Assembly (NCBI GenBank): GCA_902798915.1
Contig: CADBYM010000022.1
Coordinates: 1 to 50,940, forward strand
DNA length: 50,940 nt
From: an uncultured Coriobacteriaceae bacterium
GTDB taxonomy: Bacteria; Actinomycetota; Coriobacteriia; Coriobacteriales; Atopobiaceae
Reading direction: 5' to 3'
The notes below the pieces were generated by a model. That model made no database searches and was not told the origin of the DNA. It saw nothing but the letters and a program-made list of their open reading frames with translations. A program made the position numbers and the translations under genes. Below, piece after piece: positions 42,453 through 50,844 of this stretch. Within the stretch, counting starts at the first letter, position 1; every line of letters begins with the position of its first letter.

Positions 42453-42867
42453 GTCTGCCTCCTCGCATACTCGCCGCATGCGCGGGCCACTCGGCTGCCC
42501 ACTCCCCGCGGTATCAAAGGTGTATAGCGAACACTAGCATGTTTGAGGTTGAAAGTCACCCGCACGCGGTGGCGGTGGACGCTCGGACCGAATTCCGGAC
42601 GGCACATCAGGGTAGACCCTCCGGATTTAGCGCAAACTCAGGGCTTATCGTTCCAAAGCGTAAACATTAGTGCAGAAAATCGTTAGCAAGCAACCTTGTC
42701 AACTGGCCTTTTTTCATAATTGATAACGATTTTCCACAGTGGCTAGAATAGCCAGTGCGGAAAATCGTTATCAAAGTCGGTAAAATCCCTGTTGGCGCAA
42801 ATGCTGCGCTACGTTTTTCTGCATTTATGCTTATTTGTTATTCCATGCAATACTCCATGGTGGCAAA
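42453..42867. other. Long leader region of feoAB
   Basis: No gene is seen in this 415-base gap. It is more AT-rich than its surroundings around 42640-42860 and carries three copies of a 16-bp motif resembling Fur boxes (42674-42774). Confidence 0.6.
42674..42774. promoter_or_regulatory. Three Fur-like boxes upstream of feoAB
   Basis: GGAAAATCGTTATCAA at 42759-42774 is the exact reverse complement of TTGATAACGATTTTCC at 42720-42735. A third copy, AGAAAATCGTTAGCAA, is at 42674-42689 in the same direction as the first. Read as a 7-1-7 site, GGAAAAT-C-GTTATCA matches the Fur consensus at 11 of 14 positions. Repression of iron uptake by a Fur-type protein is a reasonable inference. Confidence 0.72.
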
Positions 42868-43638
42868 TCACATCAGGCGTCCGTACCCCAAACGAGCCAA
42901 CGTGGCGTCTGCCGACGCGATGCCATCCGGCGTGAGGGTCGCTAACCCATCGGCGTCATCACGCGCAAGGCCCCGCACGCAAAGTCGTTCGCATGCTGCT
43001 CGAAGTGCACCTTCGCCAGTGCGTCCGTCTGTCATGTCCTCCGCCGAGACGAGGCGTAGCAACGCGAGCGTGAGCGCGTCGATGGCCTCCTCGCGCGTCG
43101 GGGATGCATCCGCATTGCCGTCTTCTTGAGCCACTTCCGGAACGCCCATGGTACGAGCCACCGTCTCGTGGATGCTTGCGAGCAGGCTGCTCCCCTCGTC
43201 CACTCCGGCACCTCCACGGGAGTCGCCTACGGCCTTTCGGCACTCGTCCTTCCATGCGGGCAGCTGGGCGTCAATGGTTGCCCGCAGTTCCTCGAAGGCA
43301 TCCTCGTCCACGTGGCGAGCATCACACATGAACCGGTAGAAGCGAACGAGCGAAGCGCCGTTGTGTTCTATGGCCCGAGGCGTCGCCCACGAGCACTGTT
43401 GGATGACGTAGGTCTCCATGTAGTCGTCGACCAGATAGCACCCCATCTCCGCACTGTTGTCGTCCTCGTGCAGCAAATACTCGTTCAAGAAGCAGCCGAC
43501 GTTGCGCAGATGATGGCGTATCGTGCGCTCCGAAAGCCCATCGGCCTCAAGCGACGACGCGAACGCCGCCAAATCCTCCTCATTCTGCTGCCATTGCTCC
43601 CGAAGCGTACGCTCGTAGGAGTCCATGTCGATGTGCAT
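42868..43638 (-). CDS. Uncharacterised protein with recombinase-like core-binding fold
   Basis: The 256-residue product starts MHIDMDSYERTLREQW and has a helical N-terminal part (FASSLEADGLSERTIRHHLRN, GCFLNEYLL) that resembles the SAM-like core-binding domain of tyrosine recombinases, but no catalytic Arg/His/Tyr set follows. The C-terminal half (LRLVSAEDMTDG, GIASADATLARLGYG) is unknown. ATG43638 has AGAGAGG in front. It lies 16 bases after the lipoprotein gene and may be co-transcribed. Function unknown. Confidence 0.65.
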   Translation of the reverse strand: MHIDMDSYERTLREQWQQNEEDLAAFASSLEADGLSERTIRHHLRNVGCFLNEYLLHEDDNSAEMGCYLVDDYMETYVIQQCSWATPRAIEHNGASLVRFYRFMCDARHVDEDAFEELRATIDAQLPAWKDECRKAVGDSRGGAGVDEGSSLLASIHETVARTMGVPEVAQEDGNADASPTREEAIDALTLALLRLVSAEDMTDGRTGEGALRAACERLCVRGLARDDADGLATLTPDGIASADATLARLGYGRLM

Positions 43639-43654
43639 GTGCGTGCCTCTCTCG

Positions 43655-44485
43655 CTATTCCACTTCCTCTACCTGTAGCTCACCATCGACGTAGCGCAGG
43701 ATGGCCGTCGCCTTGAAGTCATGCTGGTAATAGTCACCCCTCATATAATGAATGACGAGGTAGGGCCCCTTGTCGTCCGTGACAGCCTCGAGCCCCTCGA
43801 TGGAGTACGCCCGGTCGAGGTAGGTGGTCTCGTCGAAGTTCTCGCCGAAGACCCTCACGACGTAGACACTAGGCGCCTCGTCCCCGTTGTCGCTGAAGTC
43901 GAGCCACACGTGCTCGCGCATCCCGTCCCCATCGGCATCCCACAGCCAAGCGCCGTTCTCGTACGGCACCTCGTCACCGAGCTGAGCCTCTTCCTCCTCA
44001 ATGAGCGCGGAGAGCTTGTCGATAATGGCTTGGACCGCCTGGGGGTCCTCGACCAGGAACGCACCGCCCGACGTGAAATAGGTGTAGGCCGTCGTGCGGA
44101 AGCCAAACGGTATGAGTTCGCGTCCGGAGTCGAAGTCAAAGGTGATGGTCTCGTCCGCGCTGCTAATCCGGGTACTGGGATGGTCGAGGTCGATGCGAAT
44201 CGCACAGAGTTCATCCCAGATCTCGCGCATGACCTTCGGGTCGTGCACGTAGCCGTCGGTGGTATGGGCGATGTACAGACGCAGGCTCTGCACGAGGTCG
44301 TCGCCATTCTCCATGGCCTGCGCGAAGGTGTAGAAGCTCCCGTAGTGCTCGTTCATGTAGTCCGCTATGGTGACGATTCCCTTGAGGTCTTCCTTCACCG
44401 TCTGGCCCACCTGAGGCCGGGATTGCGAGCAGCCAAGCAGGAAGAAGAGCGAAAGGATCGCGATGACCGATGCGATGCGCTTCAT
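43655..44485 (-). CDS. Uncharacterised lipoprotein
   Basis: The 276-residue product has a lipoprotein signal (KRIASVIAILSLFFLLGCSQ) with the Cys at residue 19. The mature part has acidic patches and a DADGDGMREH-like calcium-type loop (DADGDG), with aromatic strand segments (FRTTAYTYFTSGGAFLVED, LVIHYMRGDYYQHDF). ATG44485 has GAGGT in front; the upstream extension is less likely because it would precede the signal. It is divergent from the dipeptidase gene. I do not recognise a family. Confidence 0.72.
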   Translation of the reverse strand: MKRIASVIAILSLFFLLGCSQSRPQVGQTVKEDLKGIVTIADYMNEHYGSFYTFAQAMENGDDLVQSLRLYIAHTTDGYVHDPKVMREIWDELCAIRIDLDHPSTRISSADETITFDFDSGRELIPFGFRTTAYTYFTSGGAFLVEDPQAVQAIIDKLSALIEEEEAQLGDEVPYENGAWLWDADGDGMREHVWLDFSDNGDEAPSVYVVRVFGENFDETTYLDRAYSIEGLEAVTDDKGPYLVIHYMRGDYYQHDFKATAILRYVDGELQVEEVE

Positions 44486-44655
44486 TTCGAGTACCTCGCT
44501 TTCTGGGAGGGGCGTCTCTGCGCGCCATAACAACTAAGATACTACGCGTCAGGAGTAGCATGCCCGAGACCACACCGGTTGGTCGGTGTATGATTGTTGA
44601 CGTCAGACAGCGTGAACGACAAGACATTGCCAAGCGGAGGAAGAGGGACAGGCAC

Positions 44656-45315
44656 ATGGCATCCGACTACAAGCGCACAGTGACGATGGACCCCTCGAGG
44701 TTCGTGATTCTCGCGGACCATGTGCCAGGCATCATCCAGGAAATCCGCTACTACTCGACGTACAACTTCGTGGGTGATCGCATCGACGGGTACGAGGAAC
44801 CGTGCGCCTTGGCAACGCGCGAAGCCGCCCGCGCACTACGGTCCGTCGCGAACCAGCTCAACGCACAGGGCTACCGACTCAAGGTGTTTGACGCCTACCG
44901 ACCTGCCGACGCCGTACGACACTTCGTCCTTTGGGGCATCGACGACCTCGACCAGCGCATGAAGCCCTTCTTCTACCCCGACCTCAAGAAGGAAGACCTA
45001 TTCGAGCAGGGCTACGTCGCGAGCAAGTCAAGCCACAGCAGGGGCAGCACCATCGACTTGACGCTGCTCGACATGACCACCGGCAAGGAGGTGGACATGG
45101 GCAGCCCCTTCGACCTCTTCAGCGAGGTGTCGCATCCAGACTACCAAGGTGTCACCGAAGAGCAGTACCGCAACAGGATGCGTCTCCAGGGTGCCATGGT
45201 GCGCAACGGCTTCGTGCCCATCGACTGCGAATGGTGGCACTTCACGCTCGGGGACGAACCCTTCCCCGATACGTACTTCGAGTTCCCGGTTTCTGCCGGC
45301 TACCTCAGGCGCTAG
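44656..45315 (+). CDS. D-Ala-D-Ala dipeptidase (VanX/DdpX family)
   Basis: The 219-residue enzyme has the VanX zinc motif SSHSRGSTIDLTLLD (His and Asp ligands), the final CEWWHF (catalytic Glu, zinc His) and the substrate-binding stretch FDAYRPADAVRHF. It hydrolyses D-Ala-D-Ala or related dipeptides, in cell-wall recycling or glycopeptide-type resistance; no van ligase or sensor is nearby, so recycling is more likely. There is no signal peptide, so it is cytoplasmic. ATG44656 follows AGAGGG; a start at 44589 would add 22 unlikely residues. Confidence 0.9.
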   Translation: MASDYKRTVTMDPSRFVILADHVPGIIQEIRYYSTYNFVGDRIDGYEEPCALATREAARALRSVANQLNAQGYRLKVFDAYRPADAVRHFVLWGIDDLDQRMKPFFYPDLKKEDLFEQGYVASKSSHSRGSTIDLTLLDMTTGKEVDMGSPFDLFSEVSHPDYQGVTEEQYRNRMRLQGAMVRNGFVPIDCEWWHFTLGDEPFPDTYFEFPVSAGYLRR

Positions 45316-45338
45316 CGTGTCGCGAAAGCCGTCCGAAA

Positions 45339-45371
45339 AAGACCCACGAAGGGCTGCCCCTCGTGGGTCTT
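45339..45371. terminator. Convergent terminator hairpin
   Basis: AAGACCCACGA and TCGTGGGTCTT pair perfectly over 11 bp. On the minus strand the stem is followed by TTTTT, so it ends the aminotransferase transcript; it can also serve the dipeptidase gene in the other direction. Confidence 0.82.
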
Positions 45372-45394
45372 CCGCATGGGTCGCTCGATAAGGG

Positions 45395-46888
45395 CTATTG
45401 TCGATAATACTTCAGGAACTCCTCGAGCTTGTCGAGCGCCTCGCCGAGAACGGCGCGCCGCGGCAGGAAGACGATGCGGAAGTACCCGGGCGTCATCCAG
45501 TTGAAGCCCTTCCCCGGGACGATGAGCACCTTCTTGTCTTGCAACAGGTCGAGCTGGAACTGCTCGTCGTCGGTGATGTGGAACTTCTCGGGGTCAAGGC
45601 GCGGGAAGATGTAGAACGCCGCCTTGGGCTTGACCACGCTCACGCCATCCATGGCACACAGACGCTCGTACACAAAGTCACGCTGGTTGCGCACACGCCC
45701 GCCGGGGACCACGTAACCCTTGACGCTCTGATGCCCGCCGAGGGCCGTCTGTACGATCGACTGCGCCGGAACGTTCGAGCAGAGACGCATGTTGCTCATC
45801 ATGTTGATGCCCTCGATGAGGCCGCGGCCAATCCGCTTGTTGCCACTGATGGAAATCCAGCCGATGCGCCACCCCGCGATCATGTGGCTCTTGGAGAGGC
45901 CGTTGAACGTGATGCAGAAGAGGTCGGGCGCGAGGCTTGCGATGCTCACGTGCTCCTCGTCGTCCATCACCAGGCGGTCGTAGATTTCGTCAGAGAGCAA
46001 GATGAGCTGGTTCTCGCGGGCGATCTGCACAATCTCCTCGAGAACCGAGCGCGGGTAGAGGGCACCCGTCGGATTGTTTGGGTTGATGATGACGATCGCC
46101 TTCGTGTTGCTCGTCACCTTCGAGCGCATGTCGTCAAGGTCGGGCAGCCAATCCGCCTGCTCGTCGCATAGGTAATGCACAGCCTTGCCACCGGCAAGCG
46201 TCACGCAAGCGGTCCACAGCGGGTAGTCGGGACTCGGTACCAAAATCTCGTCGCCGGTCTCGATCATGGCCTGCATCACCATATTGATGAGGTCGCTCAC
46301 GCCATTGCCGGTGTAGATGTCGTTCATCGTCACGTTGGGGATGTGCTTGAGCTGGTCGTACTGCATGATGGCCTTGCGCGCGGCAAAGAGACCACGGCTG
46401 TCGGAATAGCCCTCCGTATGTCTGAGCTGACTCGCCATGTCCTGCACCACCTCGTCCGGCGTACGGAAGCCGAACGGAGCGGGGTTGCCGATGTTGAGCT
46501 TGAGGATGTGGATGCCGTCCTCCTCCATGCGCATGGCCTCGTCAAGCGCGGGACCGCGCACGTCGTAGGAGACGTTGTCGAGCTTGTTGGATTTGTCAAA
46601 GCTGCGCATGGTGGATACCTCCCTAGGTATGGATTGTCCGTTTGGCTCCGTCTGCCCGTCTTCGCCCGCATCGTCCCCCATGAGCCACTGCTCGCTGGTG
46701 CCGAGAACGTCCGCCAAGAAGGAGAGCATGTCGGGACGAGGAACGGTCTTACCGCTCACGTACTGGCTTATCTGGCTCTTCCCCAGCTTTCGCCCGCGCT
46801 CTTCTGCCATGCGGAGAAGGTCAACCTGCTTGAGACCTCGGTCTTCCATGGCCGCACGCAGACGTTCGGCGAAGGAGCTTTGAACCAT
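45395..46888 (-). CDS. XRE-type HTH fused to PLP aminotransferase
   Basis: The 497-residue protein has an XRE helix-turn-helix (residues 1-72: FAERLRAAMEDRGLKQVDLL, LGKSQISQYVSGKTVPRP), a short linker, and from Met94 a class I/II aminotransferase of the AlaA type: NIGNPAPFGFRTP (about 133-144), VIINPNNPTG (266-275), SDEIYDRL (299-306), the PLP Lys333 in NGLSKSHMIAGWRIGW and RIVFLPRR. ATG46888 has GGAGGT four bases upstream and overlaps a 14-bp palindromic operator, so the protein probably represses its own gene. The internal Met94 also has its own strong GGAGGT seven bases upstream, so a free aminotransferase may be made too. The layout parallels MocR/PdxR regulators, which use a GntR winged helix instead. 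Confidence 0.88.
   Translation of the reverse strand: MVQSSFAERLRAAMEDRGLKQVDLLRMAEERGRKLGKSQISQYVSGKTVPRPDMLSFLADVLGTSEQWLMGDDAGEDGQTEPNGQSIPREVSTMRSFDKSNKLDNVSYDVRGPALDEAMRMEEDGIHILKLNIGNPAPFGFRTPDEVVQDMASQLRHTEGYSDSRGLFAARKAIMQYDQLKHIPNVTMNDIYTGNGVSDLINMVMQAMIETGDEILVPSPDYPLWTACVTLAGGKAVHYLCDEQADWLPDLDDMRSKVTSNTKAIVIINPNNPTGALYPRSVLEEIVQIARENQLILLSDEIYDRLVMDDEEHVSIASLAPDLFCITFNGLSKSHMIAGWRIGWISISGNKRIGRGLIEGINMMSNMRLCSNVPAQSIVQTALGGHQSVKGYVVPGGRVRNQRDFVYERLCAMDGVSVVKPKAAFYIFPRLDPEKFHITDDEQFQLDLLQDKKVLIVPGKGFNWMTPGYFRIVFLPRRAVLGEALDKLEEFLKYYRQ
46617..46622 (-). promoter_or_regulatory. Internal ribosome binding site in the XRE-aminotransferase gene
   Basis: GGAGGT (minus strand) ends seven bases before ATG46609, which encodes Met94, the usual first residue of stand-alone relatives (MRSFDKSNKL). 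It would allow a 404-residue aminotransferase without the DNA-binding domain. Confidence 0.6.
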
Positions 46889-46897
46889 TTGAACCTC

Positions 46898-46930
46898 CAA
46901 GTTCAATTTGCCGACTGCAAATTGAACTTG
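46898..46930. promoter_or_regulatory. 14-bp palindromic operator before the XRE-aminotransferase gene
   Basis: CAAGTTCAATTTGC and GCAAATTGAACTTG are exact reverse complements separated by five bases. The site ends about three bases before the GGAGGT of the gene, so bound repressor would block transcription or translation start. The likely binder is the protein's own XRE domain. Confidence 0.82.
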
Positions 46931-47143
46931 AGGTTAGCACGTCGCCAAAAAAGTTCAAGGGTGCAATTCTCACGATTCAACGAACGCCCATCACCTGCCA
47001 GCTGCCTGCAATGCCCATGAGAGGCGACCGCTTTGCCACCGTCAGCCACGTCCTTTGACGAGCACGCCCTTTTTTGGGACTCTGCCGAGTTGTACACTGT
47101 TTGCAAACGTATTCGCCAACTGCACAACACAAGGACGTGACCT

Positions 47144-49729
47144 ATGCCGAACGCACATGAGCAGGATGCTCAGCTCAACATACCCGCATTCCTCCTGAAC
47201 CCCATCGCCAGCCGCGTCGAAGAGCGCGGGACACGCCCCACGAAAGCACCGGTCGCCGAACCGGACGAGGCCACCGTCGCCGAACCGGACACCGCCGTCC
47301 CCGAGAAGGAGCCGGCGAGGACTTCGCAGGAGGACCGAGCTGGGGAGCCGACAAAGGAGCAGCTCGACGCGAACTTGCCGGGAGCAAGCGCAGAGAAGCA
47401 GCCCGAAGGTCGTACACGCAAAAGGCGCTCGAAGCCCGAACCTGGTTCGGTACGCGTATTGAAGCCAGAGCCCGAGCAGGAACCCGAGCCCGAGCAAGAC
47501 GTTCCCGCAGAGGCTGAGGCGGACGTGGCCCAAGAGGTGGCGCAGGCGGACGCCGCTCAGGAGGTTGCGCAGGCGGACGTGGACCAGACCGAGGCCCAAG
47601 ACGAGGAGGTCACTTCTGAGCCGGAGGAGACCGAGGCAGAAGGCTCCCCGACCGAGGGAGACGAGCCCGAAGAGAGCGTGAGCGCACGGACCGAGCCCGA
47701 GGCAACTGACGCCGCTGCAGCCAACACCGAGGCGGCCGAGCCCGAGGCAGCCGAGCCCACAGAGAACGTGCCCGAGGAGGATGCGCCCGAAGCAACGGAG
47801 ACGACGCCCGAGGCCGTAGAGCTCGAGCCTGCGACGCCCGAGGCCTCGAAGGCCATCACCCCGTCTCGCGAGGACGAGGTCGACGCCATGATGCAGTCCG
47901 TGCTGCAGGCAGTGCACGGTTCGTGGAAGAACGCCGGGAAGGCAGAGGAGCCGACCGTTGACGAGGCGGACGAGGCGGACGAGACCGACGAGCCAGACGA
48001 TGCGCCGTCCATTCTCGCTCACGCGCTCGCCCTCGCATCGGTGCCCCAGATCGAGGAGGAGGACATCGAGCCCGAGCGGGACGAGACGCCCGCTGAGCCC
48101 GAGCCGCATGAGCAGGCGGAGCCCGAAGCCGTGGCCTTCTCGACGCCGGAACCGGAGCCAACACCGATTTCCGAGGTGCAACCAGAGGCGCCCGCCGAAG
48201 ACAACGGACCAGTCCCCACCCTCGAGGAGGACCTCGAGACCATGAGGCGCATCGAACGACGCCTCTTCGCGCACCGCTACGCCTCAACGGAGCTCGACGC
48301 CTTCGGCTCATCGATAGACCCGCGCAAGGCCACGGCCGATCGCTCCGAGGCGCTCTCGGTCCTTGCCGAGGAGGATCATGAGCTTCTGAGCGCGCCGGGA
48401 GTCGGCGAGGCCATCGACCGCCTTTGTCGTCGCGCGAACGAGCTCGAGCCGCTCGTCGCGACCCAGGCGAAGGTGCTCGCCATGGATCGCTGGCGCATCG
48501 TCAGCGCACCCGCCGAGCTTCGCTCTGAGTTCGTACGCCTGACGGCCGAGTCATACGACGTGTGGGTGCGTGCCCGCAGGGAGGACGATTGGCAGAGCTT
48601 CGCGCCCTATCTGGACCGGCTCGTCGGCATCCGGAAGGAGATGGCGCTCGCACAGAACCCGAACGCCCACCCCTACGACACGCTTCTTGACGAGTACGAG
48701 CCGGGCACGAACCGTGCCTTCTACAACTCCTTCTTCGCGCGTGTCAAGCACTCCGTGGTCCCGCTGCTCTCGGCCATCTCCATGAGCAACAGGAACATCA
48801 GAAGGTCCTGCGTCGAGGGCCACTTCGACGAGCGTCGCCAGTGGGACCTCGCCGAGGACATCTGCGAAATCATGGGCATTGACGAGAGCGCGCACTACCT
48901 CACCTCGACGGTGCACCCCTACTCCTCGGCAATGACGAGCAACTATGTCGTCACTGCCTCGCACATCGTCGGCGACGACCTCATGTCCAACGTCTACACC
49001 ATGCTCCACGAGTTGGGACACAACCTCTACGAGCAAGGAGTCGACCCCAAGTTCAACCGTACCTCCCTCAAGGGCGGCACTTCGTCGGGCATGCACGAAG
49101 CGCAGTCGCGCCTCTTCGAGAATCTCGTGGGACGCGACCGCGCATTCATGGGCCCGCTGCTCGAGCTCATGCGGCATCGCTATCCCGGGCAGCTCGGCCG
49201 CGTGACGCCCAACCAGCTGTATGGCGCCGTCAACCTCGTCACCCCATCGCTGATTCGAGTCAACGCAGACGAAGTCTCCTACCCACTTCATATCCTGGTG
49301 CGCTACGAGATCGAGCGCCTTCTCTTTGACGGCGAGGCGACGGCACGCGATGTTCCCAAGCTCTGGGCGGACCTCTACGAGCGCTACATCGGCATACGCC
49401 CCACCAACGACGCCGACGGCGCGCTGCAAGACGTCCACTGGGCGATGGGCGACTTCGGCTACTTCCCCGCCTATGCGCTGGGCAACGCCTATGCCGCGCA
49501 GCTTCGCGCCAAGATGCTCGAGGAGGGTATGAACTGGAACGCACTGCTTCGCGAGGGAAATCTGGAACCGATTCGCGCGTGGCTCAAGGAGCACATCTGG
49601 CAGTACGGCCGCTCAAAGAAGCCGCGACAGCTCATCCAAGAGGCGTGCGGCGAGCCGTTCAGCCCCCGTCACTACGCCAACTACCTCACAGAGAAGTTCA
49701 CCGCACTCTACGGACTGGGACGCGGCTAG
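47144..49729 (+). CDS. M32-family metallocarboxypeptidase with long acidic N-terminal extension
   Basis: The 861-residue protein ends in an M32 (carboxypeptidase Taq) catalytic domain of about 495 residues, from PTLEEDLETMRRIERR on. It has the HELGH zinc motif (622-626), the third ligand Glu in MHEAQSRLFEN (about 652) and the HPYSS stretch. The first 360 residues are low-complexity, rich in Glu, Pro, Ala and Asp, with one basic cluster (RTRKRRSKPEP) and no signal peptide. Normal M32 enzymes have about 500 residues and lack this. AAGGACG lies seven bases before ATG47144. It removes C-terminal residues from peptides in the cytoplasm; the extension may bind a partner or add solubility. The dtd gene follows after one base. 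Confidence 0.88.
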   Translation: MPNAHEQDAQLNIPAFLLNPIASRVEERGTRPTKAPVAEPDEATVAEPDTAVPEKEPARTSQEDRAGEPTKEQLDANLPGASAEKQPEGRTRKRRSKPEPGSVRVLKPEPEQEPEPEQDVPAEAEADVAQEVAQADAAQEVAQADVDQTEAQDEEVTSEPEETEAEGSPTEGDEPEESVSARTEPEATDAAAANTEAAEPEAAEPTENVPEEDAPEATETTPEAVELEPATPEASKAITPSREDEVDAMMQSVLQAVHGSWKNAGKAEEPTVDEADEADETDEPDDAPSILAHALALASVPQIEEEDIEPERDETPAEPEPHEQAEPEAVAFSTPEPEPTPISEVQPEAPAEDNGPVPTLEEDLETMRRIERRLFAHRYASTELDAFGSSIDPRKATADRSEALSVLAEEDHELLSAPGVGEAIDRLCRRANELEPLVATQAKVLAMDRWRIVSAPAELRSEFVRLTAESYDVWVRARREDDWQSFAPYLDRLVGIRKEMALAQNPNAHPYDTLLDEYEPGTNRAFYNSFFARVKHSVVPLLSAISMSNRNIRRSCVEGHFDERRQWDLAEDICEIMGIDESAHYLTSTVHPYSSAMTSNYVVTASHIVGDDLMSNVYTMLHELGHNLYEQGVDPKFNRTSLKGGTSSGMHEAQSRLFENLVGRDRAFMGPLLELMRHRYPGQLGRVTPNQLYGAVNLVTPSLIRVNADEVSYPLHILVRYEIERLLFDGEATARDVPKLWADLYERYIGIRPTNDADGALQDVHWAMGDFGYFPAYALGNAYAAQLRAKMLEEGMNWNALLREGNLEPIRAWLKEHIWQYGRSKKPRQLIQEACGEPFSPRHYANYLTEKFTALYGLGRG

Positions 49730-49730
49730 C

Positions 49731-50168
49731 ATGCGCGCCCTCCTTCAGCGGGTCCTCGAGGCCCACGTGACGGTGGATGGCAAGGTCGTAGGCTCGTGTG
49801 GCCACGGCCTTGCCGTGTTCGTCGGCGTGGGCACCACCGACGACGAGCGAAGCGCCGAGAAGCTCTGGCACAAGATTCACGGCCTGCGCATCTTCGCCGA
49901 CCACGCGGGCAAGACGAATCTCTCGATCGCCGACGTCGACGGAGAGGTGCTCATGGTGAGCCAGTTCACCCTCTTCGCCGACAGCCGGAAGGGCATGCGG
50001 CCATCCTTCGCACAAGCGGCACCAGCACAACAGGCGGAACGACTCTATGACTACGTATGCACGCTCGCAGAGCGCGACGTGCGCCATGTGGGCAGGGGCA
50101 TCTTCGGTGCCGACATGAAGGTGAGCCTCGTCAATGACGGCCCCTTCACCATCTGGCTGGACCTGTAG
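49731..50168 (+). CDS. dtd: D-aminoacyl-tRNA deacylase
   Basis: The 145-residue enzyme has MRALLQRVLEAHVTVDGKVV, the SQFTLFADSRKGMRPSF motif and NDGPFTIWLDL at the end (the Gly-Pro motif, with Phe in place of the more usual Val). It removes D-amino acids wrongly attached to tRNA and also cleans up Gly-tRNA-Ala. ATG49731 lies one base after the carboxypeptidase stop, so the two are co-transcribed; both deal with amino acid and peptide quality control. Length is normal. Confidence 0.95.
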   Translation: MRALLQRVLEAHVTVDGKVVGSCGHGLAVFVGVGTTDDERSAEKLWHKIHGLRIFADHAGKTNLSIADVDGEVLMVSQFTLFADSRKGMRPSFAQAAPAQQAERLYDYVCTLAERDVRHVGRGIFGADMKVSLVNDGPFTIWLDL

Positions 50169-50315
50169 CACCGAACGGCTCGTACAATTGGGGACGTGCG
50201 CATGGACAGCAACGATTGATGTTTCAATCTGTTAAAGTCCTCCACATATCCTCCACAGTGTGGCATTATCTTACCACCTGCGTCAGAGCACTGGATTCAT
50301 TGGAAAGGAACCATC
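50169..50315. other. Intergenic region before mscL
   Basis: This short gap holds the mscL promoter; CATTAT at 50264-50269 is a -10-like word. There is no gene in it. Confidence 0.4.
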
Positions 50316-50759
50316 ATGAAGCTTCTCGAGGAATTCAAAGAGTTTATCAATAAGGGCAACGTCATGGACATGGCCGTCGGCGTCATCATTGGCGGCGCCT
50401 TCACGTCAATCGTGTCCTCGCTGACCGACGACATCATCAACCCGATGATCACGGCCATCACCGGCGGTGGCACCGACATGTCCGGTTCGCTCGTCGTGCC
50501 CGGCACCGACATCGACTTCGGCTCATTCATCAGCGCCATCATCAACTTCCTCATCGTGGCCGCCGTCGTCTTCGCAATCGTCAAGGCAATGAACAAGTTC
50601 CAGGAGGCTAGCGCCGCCCTCCTCAAGAAGGAGACCGAGGAGGCCGAGGCCGCCGCTCCCACCTGCCCGTTCTGCCTCGAGGAGGTCAAGGAGGGCGCCA
50701 CTCGCTGCCCGCACTGCGGTGCCGCCTTCGACGAGCCCGCAGCCCCCAAGGTCGCGTAG
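50316..50759 (+). CDS. mscL: Large-conductance mechanosensitive channel with C-terminal zinc ribbon
   Basis: The 147-residue protein has the MscL N-terminal helix (LLEEFKEFINKGNVMDMAVG), the first pore helix (VIIGGAFTSIVSSLTDDIIN) and the second (FISAIINFLIVAAVVFAIVKAMN). After a charged helix a zinc ribbon appears: CPFCLEEVKEGATRCPHCG (about 117-135), in place of the plain C-terminal bundle. MscL opens under hypo-osmotic shock. ATG50316 has AAAGGA six bases upstream. The zinc ribbon form is common in actinobacteria and clostridia; its function is unclear. Confidence 0.95.
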   Translation: MKLLEEFKEFINKGNVMDMAVGVIIGGAFTSIVSSLTDDIINPMITAITGGGTDMSGSLVVPGTDIDFGSFISAIINFLIVAAVVFAIVKAMNKFQEASAALLKKETEEAEAAAPTCPFCLEEVKEGATRCPHCGAAFDEPAAPKVA

Positions 50760-50788
50760 CTCAGACCGTTCGTTGTCCGGCCCTTCGC

Positions 50789-50823
50789 GCGCCCCACCGC
50801 AACTCAGAGTTGCAGTGGGGCGC
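50789..50823 (+). terminator. mscL terminator
   Basis: GCGCCCCAC-GCAACT and AGTTGC-GTGGGGCGC form a 15 to 16-bp stem with one mismatch and a 3-base loop, 30 bases past the mscL stop. A weak T-run follows. Confidence 0.75.
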
Positions 50824-50844
50824 TTCGCGTTGGTCGAGCTACAA

